A DNA stretch of 10,497 nt from Lonsdalea britannica (lineage in GTDB: Bacteria; Pseudomonadota; Gammaproteobacteria; Enterobacterales; Enterobacteriaceae): contig NZ_CAMKXG010000117.1 in the NCBI RefSeq assembly GCF_946477055.1, positions 1 through 10,497 on the forward strand. Direction: 5' to 3'. The notes under the pieces were generated by a model. The model was not told the DNA's origin, did not search any database, and was given only the letters and a program-made list of their open reading frames with translations. Shown in pieces: positions 1 to 6,788 of the stretch; position 1 is the first letter of the stretch; the number at the start of each line of letters is the position of its first letter. The position numbers and the translations under genes are program-made.

Positions 1-39
1 CCTTAGTCTCGTGGGCTCGGAGATGTGTATAAGAGACAG
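1..39 (+). other. Nextera adapter contamination (not genomic)
   Basis: Bases 6-39 match the 34-nt Illumina Nextera read-2 transposase adapter exactly as I know it. The 19-base Tn5 mosaic end AGATGTGTATAAGAGACAG occupies 21-39. The first five bases, CCTTA, equal the last five of the i7 index in Nextera primer N701 (TCGCCTTA), in the correct place before the adapter. This is library-preparation sequence left on a contig end. It is not a transposon in the organism. Genomic sequence starts at base 40. Any reading frame crossing base 39, including a rightward one starting at 25, is an artefact. Confidence 0.97.
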
Positions 40-744
40 CCGTTCGAAGCGAGTGGCGCGGGTTTCAATACGTTTGAGGACCCACTGGCTCAGCAGGGTG
101 ATCACCAGATAAATGGCCGCAGCCATCATGTACCAGGTGAAAGGCTCCTGCGTGCGCGTTGCAATACTTTTGGTCTGCAACATGAGGTCGTTCACGCTGA
201 TCAGCGACACCAGCGCCGTATCTTTCAGCAGTACCAGCCACTGGTTTCCCAGCCCCGGCAGCGCATGGCGCCACATCTGCGGCATGATCAGACGACGAAA
301 GATCGCGCCCTTGGTCATCCCCAACGCCTGTCCGGATTCCCACTGACCGCGAGGGACCGACTTCAGCGCGCCGCGCAATGTCTGCGACGCATAGGCGGCG
401 TACAGCAGCGCCAGTGCGATCACGCCGCACACGAACGGGCTGACTTCAAAGGTCTCGATATCCAGCTGGATCGGGATTTGGAACAAATACAGATTGATCG
501 TGAATCCGTCCGCCAACATCAGCAGCAGCTGCGAAGAACCGAAGTAGATAAACAGCACCACCAGAATTTCCGGCAGGCCGCGAAGCAAGGTGACCAGCGC
601 GGTGCCGCAGGCGCTAACGATTTTCCAGCGCGCCGTTTCCCACAGGGCAAACAACATCGCCAGAATCAGGCCTAAAAACAGAGCGCAAAGGGCAAGGCCG
701 ACGGTCATTCCGGCGGCGCTGACTAAAGGGTGTAATTCAATCAT
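40..744 (-). CDS. artQ: ArtQ, arginine ABC transporter permease (3' end cut by adapter)
   Basis: ArtQ is an inner-membrane permease of the arginine importer; in E. coli it pairs with ArtM and is powered by ArtP. Reading leftward from the ATG at 744 gives 235 codons that align with E. coli ArtQ (about 238 residues) throughout, beginning [16 protein letters not shown]. The binding-protein-dependent permease (EAA) loop that contacts the ATPase is at about residues 136-155 (ESGQALGM...RLIMP). Several hydrophobic segments are visible. The last genomic codons read TRFER and the frame then runs into adapter at base 39, so only about three residues and the stop are missing. There is an 11-bp gap from artI, consistent with one transcript. 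artM, the expected next gene, is off the edge. The Shine-Dalgarno is weak, so translational coupling to artI is possible. Confidence 0.95.
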
Positions 745-755
745 TGGGTATCAGA

Positions 756-1487
756 CTATTGCTGGAACCATTTTTGATAGAGGGCCTGGTAAGTCCCGTC
801 CTGTTTGATGCTGTTCAGCGCGACGTTAAACTTCTGCAGCAGCGCATCGTTATGCACACGAACGGCGATGCCGAGACCGGCGCCAAAGTAGGCTTTGTCC
901 GTCACCTTATCGCCGACAACGGCCAGATTGGGGTTCTGCTTCAGCCATTCGTTGACCACGGCGGTATCCCCGAATACGGCGGACAAACGGCCGTTTTTCA
1001 GATCCAGCACCGCATTCTGATAGCTGTCGTAAGGTACGACGGTAATGTCCTGATGCGTATCCAGCAGATATTTCTGATGGGTGGTGCCATTCTGCACGCC
1101 GACGCGTTTGCCGTTCAGTGCGGACACATCCTTCACGCTGTCTTTATGGGCGATGAACAGGGCGGAGTTGTCATAGTAAGGCTGGGTAAAGCTGACCTGA
1201 CGCTGACGTTCGGGCGTGATATCCATACCGGCGATGACGGCATCGAAGCGGCGGAATTTCAGACCTGGGATCAGGCTGTCGAACGACTGATTATTGAAGG
1301 TACAGGTCGCTTCCATTTTCTGACACAACGCTTTGGCCAGATCGATATCAAATCCCTGAATCTGGTTGTCGGCGCCGACGAATTCGAAGGGAGGATAAGA
1401 CGCTTCGGTCGCAAAACGCAGGGCGTTTGCTGCGCTGGCTGACAGGCTCGATCCGGCAAGCAGCGCGGCAACAAGTACCTTTTTCAT
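756..1487 (-). CDS. artI: ArtI, periplasmic arginine/basic amino acid-binding protein
   Basis: This is the solute-binding protein of the Art importer: it captures a basic amino acid in the periplasm and delivers it to the permease. The product is 243 residues, the same length as E. coli ArtI. A Sec signal peptide is clear: MKKVL, a hydrophobic core, and SASA with cleavage likely after residue 19. Conserved family stretches follow, including RFATEASYPPFE, FDSLIPGLKFRR, AGMDITPER and VGVQNGTTHQK, typical of SBP_bac_3 proteins. An in-frame ATG six codons earlier (1505) would put MIQESY before the signal peptide. I reject it because AGGAAAG lies at the right distance before 1487. The gene lies 17 bp after artP and 11 bp before artQ, so it is the middle of the operon. 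E. coli ArtI and its paralogue ArtJ differ in specificity; the operon position supports ArtI. Confidence 0.96.
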   Translation of the reverse strand: MKKVLVAALLAGSSLSASAANALRFATEASYPPFEFVGADNQIQGFDIDLAKALCQKMEATCTFNNQSFDSLIPGLKFRRFDAVIAGMDITPERQRQVSFTQPYYDNSALFIAHKDSVKDVSALNGKRVGVQNGTTHQKYLLDTHQDITVVPYDSYQNAVLDLKNGRLSAVFGDTAVVNEWLKQNPNLAVVGDKVTDKAYFGAGLGIAVRVHNDALLQKFNVALNSIKQDGTYQALYQKWFQQ

Positions 1488-1504
1488 ATAACTTTCCTGA
1501 ATCA

Positions 1505-2233
1505 TCAGTGTGATAAGTAGCTGGCAAACTCACGGGTTTGCGGCTGGGTGAAGTGCGAAGCGTCGCCGTGTTCCACAACGCGTCCGTCTTCCATATACAC
1601 CACGCGGCTGGCGGTTTTACGCGCGAAATCCACCTCGTGAGTAACGATGACCTGGGTGATGCCGGTTTGGCTCAGCTCTTGAATGATGCCCACGACCTGA
1701 GCCGTGATTTCCGGATCGAGCGCCGCCGTCGGCTCATCAAACAACAGTACCTGCGGTTCCATCATCAACGCGCGCGCAATCGCTACACGCTGCTGCTGGC
1801 CGCCGGAAAGATGCAGCGGATAGCGGTCGGCGAAGTCGTTCAACCGCAGACGTTTCAGTAGTTTTTCAGCGCGGGCGTGCGCTTCCTGACGACCTAGGCC
1901 CAGCACGCGGCACGGCGCTTCGACCAGATTCTGCTGCACGGTGAGATGCGGCCACAGGTTATATTGCTGAAACACCATTCCCACGTTCTGGCGGAGTTCG
2001 CGAATCGCGTCGTCGCCCGGCGTGCGGCTGAAGTTGAACTGATTACCGGCGATAGACAGCGAACCGGAACGCGGCATCTCCAGCAAGTTTAGCACTCGCA
2101 GAAGGGAGCTTTTTCCCGCGCCGCTGGGGCCCAACAGGACCAGCGTTTCACCGACCGGGCAGTCAAGGGTGACATCGAACAGCGCCTGATGCGCGCCGTA
2201 GAAACAGTTAATGCTGTTTAGTTGAATACTCAT
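1505..2233 (-). CDS. artP: ArtP, arginine ABC transporter ATPase
   Basis: ArtP is the cytoplasmic ATPase that drives arginine uptake through the Art permeases. The 242-residue product has the full ABC set in order: Walker A GPSGAGKS (35-42), Q-loop near Q89-Q90, signature LSGGQ (142-146), Walker B LLFDEP with catalytic E167, and switch histidine H199 (IVTHE). Length and sequence match E. coli ArtP. The start at 2233 (MSIQLN) is chosen by homology. An upstream in-frame ATG at 2254 would add seven residues, MSIQFLR, whose first four residues repeat the real start. Neither ATG has a strong Shine-Dalgarno, so the choice is not settled by sequence alone. It is the first gene of the leftward artP-artI-artQ operon. 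The stop is 17 bp before artI. A candidate promoter with overlapping ARG boxes lies about 45-85 bp upstream. Confidence 0.96.
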   Translation of the reverse strand: MSIQLNSINCFYGAHQALFDVTLDCPVGETLVLLGPSGAGKSSLLRVLNLLEMPRSGSLSIAGNQFNFSRTPGDDAIRELRQNVGMVFQQYNLWPHLTVQQNLVEAPCRVLGLGRQEAHARAEKLLKRLRLNDFADRYPLHLSGGQQQRVAIARALMMEPQVLLFDEPTAALDPEITAQVVGIIQELSQTGITQVIVTHEVDFARKTASRVVYMEDGRVVEHGDASHFTQPQTREFASYLSH

Positions 2234-2593
2234 GCGCAAGAATTGAATAGACATTGATGCCGCAAATGGTAACGTTGGCAGAATAGTTATGCAATCGTCG
2301 CGGGTTAAAATTTGCAAACAGGCGTTTTATTGCCCATTTTGCAGCATAAAATAATGATATCCCGTCCCCATCGCCTGATTTCTCAGGTGAGAAACACACC
2401 AAACCAACTATTTTTCATCGCCTGCGGTATTTCCCCACGTGAACATCGCCGTGAATCTCCCGGCGGCTCTCGCGCATTCGCAGGCTATACTTTCTCGGGT
2501 TTGACGCAGGCGGCGTCGCATCATTCGCCGTGACTGCGTAAACATGATAATGATGTCTTCAACGACTCATCCGTATTCCTTAAGGAGATTGCT
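2234..2593. other. Intergenic region between divergent artP and ybjQ
   Basis: These 360 bp hold the control sequences of both divergent genes. The artP side carries the ARG-box-like promoter. Two more TGAAT-containing boxes, at 2221-2238 and 2242-2259, also lie 21 bp apart but sit on the artP start codons. On the ybjQ side I see isolated -10-like hexamers TATACT (2486-2491) and GATAAT (2546-2551), neither with a good -35 element. The lipoprotein gene ybjP, adjacent to artP in E. coli, is absent. I see no small gene or RNA I can support. Confidence 0.6.
2278..2316 (-). promoter_or_regulatory. Candidate artP promoter with overlapping ArgR (ARG-box) operator
   Basis: On the minus strand TTAACC (2308-2303) and TATTCT (2285-2280) are 17 bp apart, each matching 4 of 6 sigma-70 positions, about 45 bp before the artP start. 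The same DNA on the plus strand reads as an ARG box at 2278-2295 (core GAATAGTTATGCA against the consensus TGAAT-N4-ATTCA, 8 of 10 core positions). A weaker second box lies at 2299-2316 (GTTAAAATTT core). The gap between boxes is 3 bp, the spacing ArgR hexamers use. ArgR repression of artPIQM is known in E. coli; its presence here is inference. Confidence 0.45.
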
Positions 2594-2917
2594 ATGCAAC
2601 TGTCTACAACCCCGACTCTGGAAGGCTTTGTGATTACGGAATACTGCGGCGTGGTCGCGGGGGAAGCGATCCTTGGCGCGAACATCTTCCGTGATTTCTT
2701 TGCGGGGATCCGGGACATCGTCGGAGGCCGCTCAGGCGCTTACGAGAAAGAGCTGCGCCGCGCGCGCCAGATTGCGTTCAAAGAGCTGGAAGAGCAGGCG
2801 GCGGAATTAGGTGCCAATGCCGTGGTCGGCACCGATATCGATTATGAAACCGTGGGAAAGGACAGCAGCATGCTGATGGTCACGATCAGCGGCACCGCCG
2901 TCAAAGTCAGCCGCTAA
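2594..2917 (+). CDS. ybjQ: YbjQ, UPF0145 family protein
   Basis: The product is 107 residues, identical in length and very close in sequence to E. coli YbjQ, with the run [24 protein letters not shown] core (residues 23-44), [11 protein letters not shown] (44-54) and the C-terminal [16 protein letters not shown]. It belongs to the UPF0145/YbjQ family (PF01906), described as putative heavy-metal-binding, with no established function that I know of. It has no signal peptide or membrane segment, so it is probably cytoplasmic. The start is decided by a strong Shine-Dalgarno, AAGGAG, at 2582-2587, six bases before the ATG. It lies 13 bp upstream of amiD on the same strand, and the pair is adjacent in E. 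coli too, suggesting co-transcription. Confidence 0.95.
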   Translation: MQLSTTPTLEGFVITEYCGVVAGEAILGANIFRDFFAGIRDIVGGRSGAYEKELRRARQIAFKELEEQAAELGANAVVGTDIDYETVGKDSSMLMVTISGTAVKVSR

Positions 2918-2930
2918 CGGTCGCGGGTTC

Positions 2931-3773
2931 ATGCGTAACCTGCTGTTTTTCGGACTGCTGACGCTGCTGGCGGGATGCAAAGCGCCCGTCACGGCCGTGC
3001 CCGCTTCGACCATCGGCAAAAACTACCAGCTGTACACGGCGGAGGTTTCTCGCAACCAGACTTCCCGCGTCAGGCTGCTGGTCATCCACTACACCGCGGA
3101 AGACTTCGCCAACTCGCTGCGTCTCCTGACGCAGGGTGAGGTCAGCGCGCACTACTTGATCCCTGAGCAGCCGCCGCTGAGCGCGGGACGTCCCGTGGCG
3201 TGGCAGCTGGTGCCGGAGTCTCAAGCCGCGTGGCATGCCGGGATCAGCTATTGGCGCGGAGCGGTTCAACTGAATTCTGTCTCCGTGGGGATCGAGCTGG
3301 AGAATCAGGGATACCGCTGTTCGCTATTGGGGGGATGCCGTTGGGCGCCGTATTCGCTGGCGCAGGTGACGCTGCTGACGCCTCTGGCGCGCGATATTGT
3401 GCAACGTCATCAGATTGCGCCTCAGAATGTGGTGGCTCATAGCGATATCGCGCCGCAAAGAAAGGCCGATCCCGGACCGTTATTCCCCTGGAAGGCGCTG
3501 GCGGATGCCGGTATCGGCGCCTGGCCTGATGCGGATCGGGTACGGTTTTATCTTGGGGGGCGAGTGCCAAATGAACCCGTCACTCCCCGCCTGCTGCTGG
3601 ATAAACTGGCTCGTTATGGCTACGAGGTCAGTGATTCGATGACGGCGCAACAGCAGCAGCGTGTGATCGCCGCCTTCCAGATGCATTTTCGCGCCCAGCG
3701 CTACGACGGTGTTGCCGATGCGGAAACTGAGGCTATCGTGGATTCGCTGCTGGAGAAATACGGGGGTCAGTAG
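2931..3773 (+). CDS. amiD: AmiD, outer-membrane N-acetylmuramoyl-L-alanine amidase
   Basis: AmiD is a zinc amidase that cleaves the bond between N-acetylmuramic acid and L-alanine in peptidoglycan and anhydro-muropeptides, aiding wall recycling from the inner face of the outer membrane. The product has 280 residues (E. coli 276). The N-terminus is a lipoprotein signal ending LLAGC with Cys16 as the lipidation site. Residue +2 is Lys rather than Asp, fitting outer-membrane sorting. The Amidase_2 domain (about 45-185) carries zinc ligands H53 (VIHYTA), H170 (VAHSD) and D180, catalytic E122 (GIELEN) and K178. A C-terminal PG_binding_1-like domain (about 220-275) has LARYGY and AFQMHFR. Against E. 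coli, residues 125-140 differ most and contain two extra cysteines, C130 and C136. The gene begins 13 bp after ybjQ with a weak ribosome site, suggesting coupling. Confidence 0.95.
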   Translation: MRNLLFFGLLTLLAGCKAPVTAVPASTIGKNYQLYTAEVSRNQTSRVRLLVIHYTAEDFANSLRLLTQGEVSAHYLIPEQPPLSAGRPVAWQLVPESQAAWHAGISYWRGAVQLNSVSVGIELENQGYRCSLLGGCRWAPYSLAQVTLLTPLARDIVQRHQIAPQNVVAHSDIAPQRKADPGPLFPWKALADAGIGAWPDADRVRFYLGGRVPNEPVTPRLLLDKLARYGYEVSDSMTAQQQQRVIAAFQMHFRAQRYDGVADAETEAIVDSLLEKYGGQ

Positions 3774-3790
3774 CGGGTATTCACCCGCTA
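3771..3790. terminator. Hairpin between convergent amiD and lysO
   Basis: TAGCGGGT (3771-3778) and ACCCGCTA (3783-3790) form a perfect 8-bp stem with an ATTC loop. The left arm starts with the amiD stop codon TAG, and the lysO stop codon lies only 8 bp beyond the right arm. Position between converging genes suggests a shared terminator. Neither strand has a following U-tract, so it may be weak, Rho-assisted, or only an mRNA 3' stem. Confidence 0.5.
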
Positions 3791-3797
3791 CGTTGGC

Positions 3798-4700
3798 TTA
3801 GGCGACGAATAGCGCGATTAGGACTGGCGAGAGCAGGCTCAGTATGAAACCGTGCACGATGGCGGGGGGAACCATGTCGACGCCGCCACTACGTTGCAGC
3901 ACCGGCAGGGTAAAGTCCATCGAGGTGGCCCCGCACAGGCCGAGCGCGCTGGCGCGTCGGGAACGAATCAGGCTGGGGATCAGCATGATGGCGATCAGTT
4001 CACGCGCCAGATCGTTAAAGAAGGCGGCGCTGCCGATGACCGGACCGTAGGCGTCGGTCATCAGAATGCCCGAGAGCGAGTACCAGCCGTAGCCGGAAGC
4101 CATCGCCAGACCGGTTTTTAACGGCAGGTCGAGCAGCAGTGAAGCCAGCGCGCCGCCGCACAGTGCGCTGACGGCGACGACACTGGCGATAATCGTGCCG
4201 CGACGATTGAGCACGATTTGCCGCAAGGTCATGCCGCTGTTGCGCAGTTGGATCCCGACAAGACACAGCAGCACAAGCAGCGCGTATTCTCCGCCGGACG
4301 CCGCAAATTTCAATGGAGGCCATTGGCTCAGCCCTAACAGAAATCCGCCTAACACCACGCCGCACAGCTGTAGCGACTCCAGCATCATTTTCAGCCGGGA
4401 AGGGAGTACGTCGTGGGATACCGTCGTGGCCTTCCAGGTGCTGCGTTTCTCCAGCAGCCACAGCGCCAGCAGATTCGCGGCGATAATGCAGACCGTGCTC
4501 ACGGCGGCATATTGCAGTACGGCAAGCAGGTTGCTGCTCAGGTTCTCCAGAAATGCGAGACTGATGCCCATCAGGAACAAGATCACATACACCATCCAGC
4601 TCAGTAGCCGATTCACCCCTTGCAGCACGCTTTGATGGCGCACCGGGATCAGATAGCCCAGTACCAGCGGCAGCAGAATAATCAATAATCCTGAATACAT
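3798..4700 (-). CDS. lysO: LysO (YbjE), L-lysine exporter
   Basis: LysO exports L-lysine, and its toxic analogue thialysine, across the inner membrane in E. coli. The product has 300 residues (E. coli 299) and matches over its whole length. It is strongly hydrophobic with about eight membrane segments, the first at residues 3-20 and the last about 280-299. Family blocks include SWMVYVILFLMGISLAF (34-50), LVGIQLRNSGMTLRQIVLNRR (148-167), GYGWYSLSGIL (204-213), FFNDLARELIAIMLIP (228-242) and CGATSMDFTLPVLQR (256-270). The intramembrane acid D262 matches D261, reported as important in E. coli LysO. AAGGA lies 11 bases before the ATG. It is convergent with amiD and divergent from ybjD, with its own promoter. 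The poxB-hcr-hcp genes that precede it in E. coli are absent. Confidence 0.95.
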   Translation of the reverse strand: MYSGLLIILLPLVLGYLIPVRHQSVLQGVNRLLSWMVYVILFLMGISLAFLENLSSNLLAVLQYAAVSTVCIIAANLLALWLLEKRSTWKATTVSHDVLPSRLKMMLESLQLCGVVLGGFLLGLSQWPPLKFAASGGEYALLVLLCLVGIQLRNSGMTLRQIVLNRRGTIIASVVAVSALCGGALASLLLDLPLKTGLAMASGYGWYSLSGILMTDAYGPVIGSAAFFNDLARELIAIMLIPSLIRSRRASALGLCGATSMDFTLPVLQRSGGVDMVPPAIVHGFILSLLSPVLIALFVA

Positions 4701-4762
4701 GGTGAAGATTTTCCTTGGGAGAGTGGCGCGGTTTGGCTGGCGTGATAAGTTGTAATTGTGTG

Positions 4763-4791
4763 ATTTTAAATAAAAAACAAAATCGGGTAAA
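4763..4791 (-). promoter_or_regulatory. Candidate sigma-70 promoter of lysO
   Basis: On the minus strand TTTACC (4791-4786) and TAAAAT (4768-4763) are exactly 17 bp apart, matching the consensus hexamers at 4 and 5 of 6 positions. The spacer is T-rich. A start near 4756 would give a leader of about 55 nt. In E. coli ybjE/lysO is reported to respond to ArgP; I cannot identify an ArgP site here. Confidence 0.55.
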
Positions 4792-4870
4792 GCGATGATG
4801 ATGGCAGGACTTGACCCTGTCGGCGGTACATCGCCATGCTGGTAATGACGTAGCCCATGAGGAGTGGCGG

Positions 4871-6529
4871 ATGTATCTGGAAAGGGTCGATATTGTAGGT
4901 TTCCGGGGGATTAACCGGTTGTCTCTGACGCTGGATGAGAATACGGTCCTGATTGGCGAAAATGCCTGGGGGAAATCCAGCTTGCTTGACGCGCTCTCTT
5001 TACTGCTGTCGCCTGCATCGACGTTATACCGTTTCCAGTTGGATGATTTCCATTTCACTCCCGGCGATGAGAACAGCCGCGAAAACCATCTTCAGGTCGT
5101 TTTCACGTTTCGTGAAACCGATGTCGGGCATCATCAGTCTGCGCGCTACCGTAAGCTGTTGCCTTTATTCATTCGCGGCGACGATCACCTGAAACGGATT
5201 GTTTATCGGCTGGAAGGCGAGGTCGACGAGTCAAACGCGGTCATGACCTGGCGTAGTTTTCTGGATGAACATGGGCAAGCGCGTCCTTTGCCAAATATCG
5301 ATGCGCTGGCACAGGCGCTGATTCGCCTGCATCCGGTGCTCAGATTGCGGGATGCGCGATTTATGCGGCGGCTACCCTCACCGTCGATGGAACCGAAAGC
5401 CGAACATGGGGAGCATCTGGCGCAGCAGTTCGAAACGCTGGTTGAGGCGCTGGGGCAGGATCCTAATCGGATGACCAATCGCGAACTGCACCAAGGCGTG
5501 GCGATTATGCGTCAGTTGGTTGAGCACTATTTCTCCGAGCAAAACGCGGCGCCGAGCGAGCATCATCAGCGACATGCCCGTTTGGGCGGCGGCCGCTCGT
5601 GGCGAGCGTTGGACACGCTCAACCGGATGATGGCGGGTCCCAACAGCCGGAATCATCGCATCATTTTGCTGAGCCTGTTCGTGACGCTACTGCAGGCGAA
5701 AGGCGCGGTGAGGCTCGACCCAGAGGCGCGTCCACTGTTATTGATCGAGGATCCGGAAACCCGTCTGCATCCGATTATGCTGTCCGTGGCCTGGGGGTTG
5801 TTGAGTCAGCTACCGCTTCAGAAAATGACCACGACCAACTCCGGCGAATTGCTATCGCTGGTGCCGGTGGAACAACTGTGCCGATTGGTGCGTCATTCTA
5901 CGCGGGTGGCGACCTATCGTCTCGGGCCTCAAGGCATGTCGGTGGAGGATGCGCGCCGGATTGCGTTCCATATCCGCATTAATCGGCCTGCGTCGCTGTT
6001 TGCCCGTTGCTGGCTGCTGGTGGAAGGGGAGACCGAGGTCTGGATGTTCGGCGAACTGGCTCGCCAATGCGGTCACCGTTTCGGTGCCGAAGGGGTGAAG
6101 GTGGTGGAGTTCGCCCAAGTAGGCCTGAAGCCGTTGCTCAAGTTCGCTCAGCGTATGGGAATCGAGTGGCATGTGTTGGTTGATGGCGACGATGCGGGGA
6201 AAAAGTATGCCGCCACGACCCGAAGTTTGTTGGTGGACCAGCAGGAACATGAACGCGATCATTTGACGATGCTGCCAGCGCGAGATATGGAATGTTTTAT
6301 GTACAAAAGCGGCTTTGCGCAGGTTTACCACCGCGTGGCGCAGCTGCCGGATAATGTGCCGCTGTCGCCGCCCAAAATCATCAGCAAGGCTATTCACCGC
6401 ACCTCCAAGCCGGATCTCGCGATTGAAGTCGCCATGAACGCGGCGGCAAGAGGCGAAGAAGCCATTCCACCGCTGATTCGTCATATGTTTTCACGTGTGC
6501 TTTGGCTGGCGCGGGGACGTGCTGATTAA
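4871..6529 (+). CDS. ybjD: YbjD, OLD-family ATPase/TOPRIM nuclease-like protein
   Basis: YbjD is a conserved enterobacterial member of the OLD (overcoming lysogenization defect) family: an N-terminal ABC/SMC-type ATPase joined to a C-terminal TOPRIM nuclease domain. Its cellular role is not established. The product has 552 residues, as in E. coli. Walker A is GENAWGKS (29-36), Walker B is LLLIEDPE (289-296), TNSGELL follows at 322-328, and the TOPRIM acids are in LLVEGETE (382-389) and VLVDGDDAGK (435-444). The C-terminus AIHRTSKPDLAIEVAM...FSRVLWLARGRAD is also conserved. The frame is open 20 codons further upstream to a TTG at 4811, but GAGGAG just before the ATG at 4871 and alignment with E. 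coli fix the start. All core catalytic motifs look intact. It is related to defence nucleases such as GajA only at family level; no Gabija partner is present. Confidence 0.94.
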   Translation: MYLERVDIVGFRGINRLSLTLDENTVLIGENAWGKSSLLDALSLLLSPASTLYRFQLDDFHFTPGDENSRENHLQVVFTFRETDVGHHQSARYRKLLPLFIRGDDHLKRIVYRLEGEVDESNAVMTWRSFLDEHGQARPLPNIDALAQALIRLHPVLRLRDARFMRRLPSPSMEPKAEHGEHLAQQFETLVEALGQDPNRMTNRELHQGVAIMRQLVEHYFSEQNAAPSEHHQRHARLGGGRSWRALDTLNRMMAGPNSRNHRIILLSLFVTLLQAKGAVRLDPEARPLLLIEDPETRLHPIMLSVAWGLLSQLPLQKMTTTNSGELLSLVPVEQLCRLVRHSTRVATYRLGPQGMSVEDARRIAFHIRINRPASLFARCWLLVEGETEVWMFGELARQCGHRFGAEGVKVVEFAQVGLKPLLKFAQRMGIEWHVLVDGDDAGKKYAATTRSLLVDQQEHERDHLTMLPARDMECFMYKSGFAQVYHRVAQLPDNVPLSPPKIISKAIHRTSKPDLAIEVAMNAAARGEEAIPPLIRHMFSRVLWLARGRAD

Positions 6530-6552
6530 CGAAGAGTGATGACGAAGAGATG

Positions 6553-6573
6553 GGTCAACGTGATCGGTTGACC
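6553..6573 (+). terminator. Weak hairpin after ybjD
   Basis: GGTCAAC (6553-6559) and GTTGACC (6567-6573) make a perfect 7-bp stem with a 7-nt loop, 24 bp after the ybjD stop. It is followed by GGCTTTC, not a proper U-tract. It may end the ybjD transcript or be an operator-like inverted repeat. Confidence 0.35.
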
Positions 6574-6683
6574 GGCTTTCATGAGTCACAATACCTTTAT
6601 TTTATGCACTAACCCATATTTTATTATATGAGGGTTCTTCCTGTTCAATTAATTGTGATTTCTGCTCCAGGCCCAATGAAATT

Positions 6684-6712
6684 TTTACAGTAGAAGGGAA
6701 AGTTATTATAAT
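6684..6712 (+). promoter_or_regulatory. Near-consensus sigma-70 promoter for the AT-rich membrane gene
   Basis: TTTACA (6684-6689), a 17-bp spacer and a perfect TATAAT (6707-6712) give 11 of 12 consensus positions with ideal spacing. The bases after the -10 box are CGCGCCGC, a GC-rich discriminator like that of stringently controlled rRNA promoters. Transcription would start near 6719, leaving a leader of about 70 nt to the ATG at 6789. It is the best promoter match I found in the window. The rest of the 259-bp gap after ybjD is AT-rich (28% GC at 6601-6660 by hand count). Confidence 0.7.
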
Positions 6713-6788
6713 CGCGCCGCTTTTTGTTGTTTCTGGTTTATATGAAACGTCAACTTCACTACAGCAGCAAAATAAGGATATGTTTTTA

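Noticed and set aside
21..39. Tn5 mosaic end as evidence of a transposon
   Set aside because: It is embedded in the complete synthetic Nextera adapter at the very end of the contig, with index bases before it. No transposase or second end is present.
25..675. Rightward 216-codon frame
   Set aside because: It starts inside the adapter and runs antisense to artQ, whose translation matches a known family end to end.
744..1442. Rightward 232-codon frame
   Set aside because: It is the antisense shadow of artI, which is full length and has a signal peptide, a ribosome site and family match.
4811..4870. N-terminal extension of YbjD from a TTG at 4811
   Set aside because: The extra 20 residues have no counterpart in E. 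coli YbjD, and a good Shine-Dalgarno sits directly before the ATG at 4871.
4015..5058. Leftward 347-codon frame spanning lysO and the start of ybjD
   Set aside because: It overlaps two well-supported genes in other frames, crosses their divergent promoter region and has arginine-rich composition typical of an off-frame reading of GC-rich coding DNA.
4871..6529. Gabija-type defence system (GajA plus GajB)
   Set aside because: The protein matches chromosomal YbjD in length and sequence, and no UvrD-like helicase gene lies beside it.
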